This document shows positions 6,377-12,824 of a stretch of DNA of 13,454 bases, piece after piece. The stretch is from assembly GCF_946479885.1 (NCBI RefSeq), contig NZ_CAMLHM010000079.1:1-13454 (forward strand), in the 5' to 3' direction. Source of the stretch: an uncultured Devosia sp. (GTDB lineage: Bacteria > Pseudomonadota > Alphaproteobacteria > Rhizobiales > Devosiaceae). The notes beneath the pieces were generated by a model. It did not search any database and was not told the DNA's origin. It saw only the letters and a program-made list of their open reading frames with translations. The position numbers and the translations under genes are program-made. Position 1 is the first letter of the stretch, and each line of letters starts with the position of its first letter.

Positions 6377-7306
6377 TCACCCGCGCGGATGGGCCTTGCG
6401 GTAGCTCTCCAGCAGCCGGTCGGTATCGACGGCGGTGTAGATCTGCGTCGTCGAGAGGCTGGCATGGCCCAGCAGTTCCTGGATGGCGCGCAGATCGCCG
6501 CCGCGGCCGAGCAGGTGGGTGGCAAAGGAATGGCGCAGAGCATGCGGCGTTGCCGAAGGCGGCAGGCCGAGAGCACTGCGCAAATTGACCATCCGCAGCT
6601 GGATCAGCCGCGGCGACAGCACCCCGCCCTTGACCCCGCGGAACAGCGGTTCCTCGGGCCAGGACTTGAACGGGCAGAGTTCAAGATAGAGGTCGATCGA
6701 CTTGCGCACTGGCTCGATCAGCGGCACCAACCGCACCTTGCCACCCTTGCCGGTCACCCGCAGCACCTGGCTTTCGAGGTCTCCTGAAGTCAGCGCCAGC
6801 GCTTCGGAAATACGCAGGCCCGCGCCATAGCAGAGCGACAGCACGGCCATGTCGCGCGCCGCCACCCAGGGGCGTTCCTCCATTTCCGCTGTCGTTGCAA
6901 TGGTTTGTCGCGCCTCGATCACGGTCAGCGCCTTGGGCAGGCTCTTGGGCAGCTTGGGGGTGCGGATAGCGTTGAGCGCTTCGGTTGCCACCACGCCCTC
7001 GCGTTCGAGGAAGCGGAAGAAGCTCTTGAGCGCCGACAGCACCCGCGCCAGCGAGCGCGAGCCCAGGCTCTCGCTCCGCCGCTGCGCCATGAAGGCGCGG
7101 ATATCGGCGCCGCGCAATTCCTTGAGCGTTGCCAGCGTAACCGGCCCGCCGGCATGGCCGGCCAGAAAGCTCAGGAACTGGTCGACATCGCGGCCATAGG
7201 CCTCGAGCGTATTGCCCGCCAGCCGGCGCACCGATCCCAGCTCGCGCTGCCAGGCGGCGAGCTGCTCGCGCACGAATTCGTCGGTAGCGAAGGCGGAATC
7301 AACCAT
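6377..7306 (-). CDS. xerC: Tyrosine recombinase XerC
   Basis: A site-specific recombinase that, with XerD and FtsK, resolves chromosome dimers at dif. It has 309 residues, normal length. The N-terminal SAM-like core-binding domain spans about 10-103 (RLAGNTLEAYGRDVDQFLSFL, LKSFFRFLEREG). The catalytic domain has all the expected residues: Arg165 in GAGLRISEAL, Lys187 in VTGKGGKVRLVPL, His255 and Arg258 in PHALRHSFATHLL, His281 in LLGHASLSTTQ and the nucleophile Tyr290 in QIYT. XerC rather than XerD is inferred from overall similarity and from lying near priA, as I recall for related genomes; that paralogue choice is less certain than the family. The start at 7306 has only a weak ribosome-binding site. 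It is divergent from the beta-barrel gene, 78 bases away. Confidence 0.93.
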   Translation of the reverse strand: MVDSAFATDEFVREQLAAWQRELGSVRRLAGNTLEAYGRDVDQFLSFLAGHAGGPVTLATLKELRGADIRAFMAQRRSESLGSRSLARVLSALKSFFRFLEREGVVATEALNAIRTPKLPKSLPKALTVIEARQTIATTAEMEERPWVAARDMAVLSLCYGAGLRISEALALTSGDLESQVLRVTGKGGKVRLVPLIEPVRKSIDLYLELCPFKSWPEEPLFRGVKGGVLSPRLIQLRMVNLRSALGLPPSATPHALRHSFATHLLGRGGDLRAIQELLGHASLSTTQIYTAVDTDRLLESYRKAHPRG

Positions 7307-7384
7307 GAACGCAGTCTCAACCGGCGTGGTAAACCCATCCTTAACCCCGACCGGCGATGGTTTTTATTCAAGGGGGGCAAGACT

Positions 7385-8380
7385 ATGCGTCATTCACCGG
7401 TTTCGCGCTTGATGGCCACGGGCATGGTGGCGCTCGGGGCAGCCTGCCTCACGGCCCCCGTCCAGGCAGCCGATTACTGGCAGCCCGATGGTTTTGCCGG
7501 CCAGCCCTCGGTCAGCTATGCGACCCCCGATGATACGGTGCGGATCCAGGCCGGCATCGGCGCGATGTACCTGCAGGGCGACGAGAAGGTGGTCAACGGC
7601 AACTACACCGTCAGCCACCTGATCTGGCAGACCAAGACGCCGGTCCTGCGCGGCAGCATTGCCGTCGATTTCGGCGGTGGTCTGAGCGCCAGTGTCGAAG
7701 GCAGCACGGCCGGCTTCGGCAGTAGTTACATGGAAGACTATGACTGGCTCCGCGGCGACGACACGTTCGCCAACTGGTCACACCGCAGCCAGCACCCCGA
7801 TACCCGGCTCGACCACTATTTCACCGGCGCCGCGGCGCTCGGCTATGACCTGGTCAATGACGACACGGCCGTGATCCGGGTGCATGGCGGCTTCAAATAT
7901 ACCGATGTGAAATGGACTGCCTATGGCGGCAGCTATGTCTATTCCGGCCTCGGTTTCCGCGACACGACCGGTAATTTTGCCGACGGCGTGCCGGGCGTCA
8001 CCTATCGCCAGCAATTGCCCGAACTGTTCCTCGGCTTCGATGGGGAAGAGGATTACGGCAATTTCCGCGTCGGCGGGCTGTTGCGCGGTGGCGTCACCTT
8101 CCTCTCGGTCGCCACCGACGATCACTGGCTGCGCAACCTGCGCTTCGTCGACAGCCTCTATATTGCGCCCACCTTCACGGCGGGCGTCGATGTCGGTTTC
8201 GATCTCGGGCGCAATGCGGAGTTCGTCTTGGCCGCGCGCTACGACCACATCTTCGAGCAGCGGGGCGACACGCGATACTACAATATCGCGACCGGGGCAC
8301 AGACCGGCGGGGTCGCGAACGCGGCGACTGCCGCCCTGCGGAGCGCCGAAGTCACGGCGGGTCTCAAGGGGTCGTTCTAG
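7385..8380 (+). CDS. Outer-membrane beta-barrel-like protein
   Basis: A 331-residue exported protein. The signal peptide is MRHSPVSRLMATGMVALGAA, then CLTAPVQA, with cleavage near residue 28. The mature part is rich in Tyr, Trp, Phe, Gly and Asp in alternating patterns (IRQ-type strands such as LSASVEGSTAGFGSSY, FRVGGLLRGGVTFLSV and AEFVLAARYDHIF) and ends AEVTAGLKGSF; a C-terminal Phe is the usual beta-signal for outer-membrane insertion by BAM. I do not recognise the exact family; Omp31- or opacity-like porins are alternatives. The ATG at 7385 follows AGGGGGG (7370-7376) at about 8 bases. The frame stays open upstream to 6905, but that part runs antisense through xerC and lacks a signal. 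The stop overlaps that of the convergent small gene. Confidence 0.82.
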   Translation: MRHSPVSRLMATGMVALGAACLTAPVQAADYWQPDGFAGQPSVSYATPDDTVRIQAGIGAMYLQGDEKVVNGNYTVSHLIWQTKTPVLRGSIAVDFGGGLSASVEGSTAGFGSSYMEDYDWLRGDDTFANWSHRSQHPDTRLDHYFTGAAALGYDLVNDDTAVIRVHGGFKYTDVKWTAYGGSYVYSGLGFRDTTGNFADGVPGVTYRQQLPELFLGFDGEEDYGNFRVGGLLRGGVTFLSVATDDHWLRNLRFVDSLYIAPTFTAGVDVGFDLGRNAEFVLAARYDHIFEQRGDTRYYNIATGAQTGGVANAATAALRSAEVTAGLKGSF

Positions 8381-8568
8381 CGGGAATGCGGCCCGAAATT
8401 GGGTTGCTGGCTGGGCGCCAGTCCCAGGTCGGCATAGAGCCGGCCCGGCAGTTCCTGCGGGCGCTTCTGATGCTCGAGGGCCTGCTGCAACAGCCCGAAC
8501 AGGCTGGCGCGTTCCACCAGATCAAGGAGCGAACGGCTGGTGGGCGAATGATCGATCATCTGGGTCAT
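8377..8568 (-). CDS. Small 63-residue protein, unknown function
   Basis: The product is soluble and without Cys or a membrane segment: MTQMIDHSPTSRSLLDLVER, then a helical stretch (13-36, ASLFGLLQQALEHQ) and a C-terminal RLYADLGLAPSQQP (43-56). The LYADLGL piece resembles the D-x-GL end of DUF1127-type small proteins of this bacterial class, but the match is weak. The case for a real gene is the perfect Shine-Dalgarno AGGAGG (8579-8574) five bases before ATG 8568; an ATG 27 bases further upstream has none. Its TAG at 8379-8377 lies in the same CTAG that ends the beta-barrel gene, giving a 4-base tail-to-tail overlap. It is divergent from priA. Confidence 0.65.
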   Translation of the reverse strand: MTQMIDHSPTSRSLLDLVERASLFGLLQQALEHQKRPQELPGRLYADLGLAPSQQPNFGPHSR

Positions 8569-8609
8569 GGTGTCCTCCTGTGCTTGGAGAAACACTCTGC
8601 GCGTGCCCG

Positions 8610-8626
8610 CTGACAGGGGCTGTCAG
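8610..8626. promoter_or_regulatory. 17-bp inverted repeat between the small gene and priA
   Basis: CTGACAG-GGG-CTGTCAG is a perfect 7-bp inverted repeat, 12 bases upstream of the priA -35 box and 41 bases upstream of the divergent 63-residue gene. Its position suits a regulator binding site for either gene. It might also be a transcribed hairpin in the leader of the small gene. No regulator was recognised. Confidence 0.35.
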
Positions 8627-8638
8627 CAGTCGCCGCCT

Positions 8639-8667
8639 TTGGCAGAATCACTTGCGCTCCCTATGTT
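8639..8667 (+). promoter_or_regulatory. Candidate sigma-70-type promoter of priA
   Basis: TTGGCA (8639-8644), a spacer of exactly 17 bases, and TATGTT (8662-8667). Transcription would begin near 8674, downstream of the ATG at 8671 and about 18 bases before the ATG at 8692, which supports the later start for priA. Confidence 0.6.
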
Positions 8668-8691
8668 CCGATGCGAACAGAACGGGCACAA

Positions 8692-10860
8692 ATGGAAGAC
8701 CGTCCAGATATCGTTGCCGTCATGGTGGGGGTGGCCGTCGAAGGCCCCTACAGCTACCGCATTCCGCCGGGCATGGCGGTGGTGCGGGGCTCGATCGTGG
8801 CCGTGCCGCTGGGCCCGCGGCTGACGCTCGGCGTGGTCTGGGGTCCACCCAAGGATATGGTGGCGCATAACCGGCTGCGCGATATCGCCCAGGCCTACGA
8901 TATTCCCCCGCTCAGCGAGGAACTGCTCAAGCTGGTCGACTGGGTGGCGCGCTATACGCTGGCGACGCCGGGCCAGGTCCTGCGGGCCGTGCTGCGGTCC
9001 ACCGAGGCGCTGGATACGCCAAAGGCGGTCACTGCTTTCCGCCGGACCGGCCACGAGCCGGAAAAGCTGACCCCGGCGCGGCTGCGGGTGCTGGATACGC
9101 TGATGGATGACATGGCCTGGCCCAAGGCGGCGCTGATCGGCGCCACCGGCGTTTCGCCCTCGGTCATCGAGGGGCTGGAGCGGGCAGGGGCGGTGGAACG
9201 GCTCGAAATGCCGCCTCCGCCGGTCGTGCTGCCGCCCGATCCCGATGGCGCCATCGCGACGCTGTCGCCCGATCAGCAGAAGGCGCTCTCCGAGATCACG
9301 GCGCTCGATCCGCACCAGTTCGGCGTCGCCCTGCTCGATGGTGTGACCGGTGGCGGCAAGACCGAAGTGTTCTTCGAGGCGGTGGCCGATACGCTGCGGG
9401 CCGGTCGGCAGGCGCTGATCCTGCTGCCCGAGATTGCGCTCACCAATACCTTCATTGCCCGCTTCACCAGGCGCTTTGGTACACGACCGGCCGAGTGGCA
9501 TTCGGACATGACGCCGGCGCAGCGCGCCCGGGTGTGGCGCGGCGTGCTCGATGGCACGGTACGAGCGGTTGTCGGCGCGCGCTCGGCGCTGTTCCTGCCC
9601 TTCCGCGAACTGGGCATGCTGGTGCTCGATGAAGAGCATGACGGCGCCTATAAGCAGTCCGATGGCATTACCTACCATGCCCGTGACATGGCGGTGGTGC
9701 GCGCTCACCTGGCCAATGCCCGCGTCATCCTCTCCTCGGCGACGCCGTCGGTAGAAACGCGCAACAATGCCAATGTCGGGCGCTATGCGCATGTGCTGCT
9801 GACCTCGCGCTTCGCCGAGGCAGCCATGCCCAACATCACCGCCATCGACATGCGCGTAGATGGCCCCGAGAAGGGCCAGTGGATCGCCCCGCTTCTGGCG
9901 CGCGAAGTGTTCTCGGCGCTCGACCGGGGCGAGCAGGCGCTTCTGTTCCTCAACCGGCGCGGCTATGCCCCGCTGACGCTCTGCCGCTCCTGCGGCCATC
10001 AATATCAGTGCCCCGATTGCTCGGCCTGGATGGTCGAGCACCGCTTCCGTGGCGTGCTGATGTGCCACCATTGCGGGCACGAGGTGCGCACGCCCAAGGT
10101 CTGCGGCGCCTGTGGCGACACCGAAAGCCTCACCGCCGTCGGCCCCGGCATCGAGCGCGTGGCCGAAGAAGCGGCGGCGCGCTTCCCGGATGCGCGGCGG
10201 GTCATTCTTTCCTCGGACATGGGCAGCAATGCGCAATTGCGCGAGCGTTTTGCCGAGATCGAGCGGGGCGAGTTCGACCTCATCATCGGCACCCAGCTCG
10301 TCTCCAAGGGGCACCATTTCGAAAAGCTCTCCGTCGTCGGCGTGCTCGATGCTGATCTGGGCCTCGCGCATGGCGATCCGCGTGCTGCTGAGAAGACCTT
10401 CCAGATCCTGACCCAGGTGGCCGGGCGCGCCGGGCGCGCCTCCAAGACCGGCAAGGCGTTCCTGCAGACCTATCACCCCGATCATCCGGTGATGCGGGCC
10501 ATGGTGACGGGGGATCGCGAAGCCTTCTATGCGCATGAGTTGATGGCCCGCGAAGCCGGTGGCCTGCCGCCCTTCGGCCGGTTGGCGGCGCTCATCGTTT
10601 CGGCCAATGAGCACGAGGTGGCGATGGGTTTTGCCAAAAAGCTCCTCTCGGCCGCCCCGATGGCCGACGGGGTGAAGCTCTTCGGTCCGGCCGATGCGCC
10701 CGTCGCCATGGTGCGCGGCCGCCACCGCGTGCGGCTGCTGGCGCAGTCGGGCAAGGACTTCGATCTCAGCGGCTATGTCCGGTTCTGGCTAGGCCAGGCC
10801 GAAAAGGTGACGGGCAATCTGCGTGTGCAGGTCGATATCGACCCGATGAGCTTCATGTAG
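8692..10860 (+). CDS. priA: Primosomal replication-restart helicase PriA
   Basis: A 3'-to-5' superfamily-2 DNA helicase that recognises collapsed forks and reloads the replisome through DnaB. It has 722 residues from ATG 8692. The N-terminal DNA-binding domain (about 5-105) includes VEGPYSYRIP. Walker A is GVTGGGKT (217-224, Lys223); the Walker B box is DEEH (313-316). The Zn-binding insertion has eight Cys in CxxC pairs (431/434, 440/443, 458/461, 471/474), as expected for two zinc ions. The C-terminal motor has ERGEFDLIIGTQLVSKGHHF and QVAGRAGRA. ATG 8671 would add seven residues, but a good promoter starts transcription just after it, so 8692 is preferred. Its stop overlaps the convergent peptidase gene by eight bases. 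Confidence 0.96.
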   Translation: MEDRPDIVAVMVGVAVEGPYSYRIPPGMAVVRGSIVAVPLGPRLTLGVVWGPPKDMVAHNRLRDIAQAYDIPPLSEELLKLVDWVARYTLATPGQVLRAVLRSTEALDTPKAVTAFRRTGHEPEKLTPARLRVLDTLMDDMAWPKAALIGATGVSPSVIEGLERAGAVERLEMPPPPVVLPPDPDGAIATLSPDQQKALSEITALDPHQFGVALLDGVTGGGKTEVFFEAVADTLRAGRQALILLPEIALTNTFIARFTRRFGTRPAEWHSDMTPAQRARVWRGVLDGTVRAVVGARSALFLPFRELGMLVLDEEHDGAYKQSDGITYHARDMAVVRAHLANARVILSSATPSVETRNNANVGRYAHVLLTSRFAEAAMPNITAIDMRVDGPEKGQWIAPLLAREVFSALDRGEQALLFLNRRGYAPLTLCRSCGHQYQCPDCSAWMVEHRFRGVLMCHHCGHEVRTPKVCGACGDTESLTAVGPGIERVAEEAAARFPDARRVILSSDMGSNAQLRERFAEIERGEFDLIIGTQLVSKGHHFEKLSVVGVLDADLGLAHGDPRAAEKTFQILTQVAGRAGRASKTGKAFLQTYHPDHPVMRAMVTGDREAFYAHELMAREAGGLPPFGRLAALIVSANEHEVAMGFAKKLLSAAPMADGVKLFGPADAPVAMVRGRHRVRLLAQSGKDFDLSGYVRFWLGQAEKVTGNLRVQVDIDPMSFM

Positions 10861-11566
10861 CCAGCAGCTGCGCCAGCGCAGTTTCGAAGTCTTCGCCAGC
10901 CGCGAGCCTCTCGACCAGCAGGCGCAGGCCGCCATGACCTAACCGTGCATCCAGATCATCGATGGCGGCGCGGGCCGCGCCATATCCGGCGATCCAGTCC
11001 CGCTCCTGCAGCAGGCGATCCCATTGTTCCCGGCTGACTCCGGCCTTGATCCAGTCGATATCGGCGGCTGAATAGGCCTGGTCAAAGCGATCGTCGCCGG
11101 CCACATAGGTTGCCAGCCCCTCATTGAACCAGACGGGCACCCGATCATGCCAGATGGTCCCCCAGCCCATGCGGGCAGCCAGTTCGGCATGCAGCCGCTC
11201 ATGGGTCACGATGGCGGGTCGCAGGCCCTGCGGCGATATGCGGATCAGGTGCCAGCCATAGGTGACGCCGGTCGGGCCGCCGCCAAAGGTGGCGACGCAT
11301 TGCGGCGTGGTGCAGAGCAGATAGCGCGGGTGGCTGTTCAGCGGGCCACCGAAGAAGGCCGCCATTTCGGCATCGGCAGTCGCCACCAATTGCCGGAGCC
11401 GCGTTGCTTCGGCCGAATCGTCGGTAAAGATATCGTCGCCGATATCGATAAGGCCGAAACATTGCGGGCAAAGCGCGCGCTGCGGGCCGGGAATGGCGGC
11501 CGCCGCCGCTCCTCCCGCCAGCAATAGCAGCATGACGATGCCCACCAGTGCGCGCAGAACTCGCAT
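10853..11566 (-). CDS. Putative secreted zinc metallopeptidase (HExxH...E, peptidase-MA-like)
   Basis: A 237-residue protein. The signal peptide (MRVLRALVGIVMLLLLAGGA, then AAAA) probably cleaves near residue 24; there is no lipobox. The core has HERLH (122-126), a zinc-binding HExxH, followed after 22 residues by Glu149 in VWFNEGLATYVAG (145-157), the gluzincin third ligand and NEGLA context known from peptidase-MA/M1-like families. A CPQC pair (33-36) and Cys85/Cys90 may form disulfides. At this size it is a minimal catalytic domain. Substrate unknown; peptidase activity is inferred from the motif. RBS AGAGGAG stands 7 bases before the ATG and overlaps the stop of the DUF4189 gene 12 bases upstream, so the two are very probably one operon. 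The 3' end overlaps priA by eight bases, tail to tail. Confidence 0.82.
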   Translation of the reverse strand: MRVLRALVGIVMLLLLAGGAAAAAIPGPQRALCPQCFGLIDIGDDIFTDDSAEATRLRQLVATADAEMAAFFGGPLNSHPRYLLCTTPQCVATFGGGPTGVTYGWHLIRISPQGLRPAIVTHERLHAELAARMGWGTIWHDRVPVWFNEGLATYVAGDDRFDQAYSAADIDWIKAGVSREQWDRLLQERDWIAGYGAARAAIDDLDARLGHGGLRLLVERLAAGEDFETALAQLLAT

Positions 11567-11578
11567 TAGTCGGCTCCT

Positions 11579-11935
11579 CTACTTGCTGCACACCCAGCGC
11601 TTGGTTCGGCAGCCGCCGTCATGCGACTGGCAAACGGCAATGGCGTTGGCCTCGGCGCTGTTGCGGGTCGGCCCCCAATCGGCGCCCCAGCCGCCATTGC
11701 GGCCCATGGCCACGGCGCCACAGGCGTTCTGGAAATTGACCACGATGCGGCAGTCGTGCGCATTTTCCTTGCAGTAGCTCATGGCCCATTCGCCGGCGAT
11801 GCGGCGCGTGTCGTAGTTGTAGCTGTAGCCGGTGGCGCCGGTGCTCGGCGAGAAGGCGATGGAACCCCACTCATCGGCATGAGCGGCGGTGACGGCCAGC
11901 AGCAGGACTGCGACCCGGATAAGGTGTTTGAGCAT
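11579..11935 (-). CDS. Secreted DUF4189-domain protein
   Basis: A 118-residue exported protein. MLKHLIRVAVLLLAVTAAHA is a signal peptide. The mature part reads as one DUF4189-like domain: EWGSIAFSPSTGATGYSYNY at the start, then a Cys in MSYCKENAHDC, VVNFQNACGAVAMG, WGADWGPTRNSAEANAIAVC and a final RWVCSK. Six Cys (three probable disulfides) and the WG.. and FQNACG blocks fit what I recall of that family; its function is not established. The start at 11935 is preferred over an ATG 36 bases upstream because it is followed directly by the signal peptide and preceded by GGGGGAA. It is the first gene of a likely two-gene unit with the metallopeptidase (12-base gap). Confidence 0.85.
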   Translation of the reverse strand: MLKHLIRVAVLLLAVTAAHADEWGSIAFSPSTGATGYSYNYDTRRIAGEWAMSYCKENAHDCRIVVNFQNACGAVAMGRNGGWGADWGPTRNSAEANAIAVCQSHDGGCRTKRWVCSK

Positions 11936-12016
11936 GGTGTTCCCCCGGCCGCCTCGCGGCCCCGGCAACATATGACGCGGGTTCCGAATTGCGCAATGCC
12001 GGTCGACTGCCGGTGA

Positions 12017-12034
12017 GTGCCCTGATCAGGGCAC
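12017..12034. repeat. 18-bp perfect palindrome over the cupin stop codon
   Basis: GTGCCCTGATCAGGGCAC is a perfect palindrome containing the cupin TGA (12028-12026) and its last codons. No T-run follows on either strand, so a standard terminator is unlikely; it could end the mRNA as a small hairpin or be a protein binding site in the 90-base gap before the DUF4189 gene. Confidence 0.5.
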
Positions 12035-12436
12035 GAGGGCGTCCTTGTCCGGGTAGAGAACGACACTCTCGTTAATCGTCGCTTCCGTGCGAGAGCCGAT
12101 GAAGACGGCCGGTACGTCGGTGCGATTGACGGCGACGTGCAAGACGTTGGGCGGAACGTAGAGATAGTCACCCGGGTGCAGGACATCGCGTTGCTCGAGA
12201 TCGGCGCCGGTATAGAGCTCGACCGTTTGGCCCCTGAGGAAATACATGGCCGTCTCGTGCTGCTCGTGCACATGCGCCTTGGTGCGCTTGCCCGGCGGCA
12301 GCGTCACCTCGCCCAGAAACAGACCCTGCGACCGCACAGTCTCGGCGCTGATCCCTGGCGAATAGTCGGAGCCTTGCGGCGAGGTGAACTTTGCGCCGCC
12401 TGCTACGACGCTGGCATGGTCGCGGCTGATATTCAT
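12026..12436 (-). CDS. Single-domain cupin protein
   Basis: A 136-residue cytoplasmic protein with one cupin barrel. Motif 1 is PPGKRTKAHVHEQHETAMYF (47-66), with His55, His57 and Glu61 as metal ligands; motif 2 is HPGDYLYVPPNVLHVAVN (87-104), with His100 as the fourth. The family ranges from small-molecule dioxygenases, isomerases and sugar-binding proteins to stress proteins, and nothing here decides between them. The start at 12436 is chosen because GAGGGGGGG precedes it at about 4-5 bases; an upstream in-frame ATG at 12556 would add an Arg-rich hydrophobic extension, but that stretch uses rare codons (ATA, CTA, GTA, TGT) and touches a repeat. The gene is divergent from atpH and about 90 bases from the DUF4189 gene behind it. 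Confidence 0.88.
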   Translation of the reverse strand: MNISRDHASVVAGGAKFTSPQGSDYSPGISAETVRSQGLFLGEVTLPPGKRTKAHVHEQHETAMYFLRGQTVELYTGADLEQRDVLHPGDYLYVPPNVLHVAVNRTDVPAVFIGSRTEATINESVVLYPDKDALVP

Positions 12437-12551
12437 CTGCCCCCCCCTCGCTTTACGGCGACATGACCATACCACGCCGAGCGCCCGGGCGCCTAGCAAC
12501 GCGCCAGCCAGTATATGACGCCGAGTTTGGCACCCGTGTATCTCGCCGCCG

Positions 12552-12608
12552 GCCATTCGGGCGCAGCCCTCATGGCGTCCTCAAATCGCTCTACTGGAGA
12601 GATTTGCC
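12552..12608 (+). repeat. Dispersed repeat, copy B (solo)
   Basis: The same element as 3442-3503, in the same orientation and a few bases shorter in the middle. The terminal hairpin CAAATCGCTC/GAGAGATTTG (12582-12606) keeps its stem with one mismatch and one G-T pair. The outer arms and left half of the larger element at 3309-3537 are absent here. It lies just upstream of the atp promoter. Confidence 0.7.
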
Positions 12609-12667
12609 CTGCGGGACGGTTCCACGCCTGCGACACTTTCGCCGCATTTGAATCGGCCCCCCAAGCC

Positions 12668-12696
12668 TTGCAAGCCGCGCGGGGCCTGTGCTAGAG
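12668..12696 (+). promoter_or_regulatory. Candidate promoter of the atpHA operon
   Basis: TTGCAA (12668-12673), a 17-base spacer and CTAGAG (12691-12696), preceded by TGTG as an extended -10. This matches the weak-consensus housekeeping promoters of alphaproteobacteria. Transcription would begin near 12703, leaving a leader of about 120 bases. Confidence 0.55.
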
Positions 12697-12710
12697 CGAG
12701 CGCGACTTTG

Positions 12711-12733
12711 AAGGGGTCTCCGGACGTCCCCTT
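12711..12733 (+). promoter_or_regulatory. Leader hairpin followed by a T-run, upstream of atpH
   Basis: AAGGGG (12711-12716) pairs with CCCCTT (12728-12733), and the sequence continues with TTCC, giving a TTTT run at the 3' side of the stem. It lies only about 8-30 bases downstream of the predicted transcription start. It could protect the 5' end of the atp mRNA or act as a weak attenuator; the stem is short. Confidence 0.4.
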
Positions 12734-12824
12734 TTCCAGACAAGAACAAGCTTCGGCAACCGCCCGGGTTTCCCAGAGAAATCATGGTGGCAAGCGGGCA
12801 GGCAACCAAGAGGGTGTAGCGGCA

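Larger units (their letters stand above)
12437..12824. other. Gene-free stretch between cupin and atpH
   Basis: No credible gene. It contains a 12-bp palindrome (GCGCCCGGGCGC, 12481-12492) about 45 bases upstream of the cupin start, a solo copy of the dispersed repeat (12552-12608), the atp promoter (12668-12696), and a leader of about 120 bases with a hairpin (12711-12733) before the atpH start. The in-frame extension of atpH back to 12648 has no family similarity and crosses the promoter, so it is not coding. Confidence 0.75.

Noticed and set aside
6162..6380. A 72-codon minus-strand frame starting with GTG in the xerC stop
   Set aside because: The GTGA overlap looks like coupling, but there is no ribosome-binding site, no recognisable domain and low-quality codon use, and the frame runs through a candidate promoter and leader hairpin.
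6905..7384. Upstream extension of the beta-barrel gene
   Set aside because: It lies antisense within xerC, and the signal peptide and strong RBS appear only at 7385.
7307..7384. A promoter for the beta-barrel gene in the xerC intergenic gap
   Set aside because: TTAACC and TTATTC boxes can be picked out, but the fit is too weak to support a feature.
8623..10725. A 700-codon open frame on the minus strand
   Set aside because: It is antisense to priA, rich in His/Arg/Gly as expected of a GC-rich shadow frame, and has no family features.
12437..12556. N-terminal extension of the cupin with a Tat-like RRHILAGALLG stretch
   Set aside because: It is tempting as a Tat signal, but the codons are atypical (ATA, CTA, GTA, TGT), its end touches the dispersed repeat, and a strong RBS precedes the internal ATG at 12436.
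12648..12824. ATG at 12648 as the atpH start
   Set aside because: It would add 59 residues with no AtpH similarity and would read through the -35/-10 boxes; TTG 12825 gives the usual 186-residue length.
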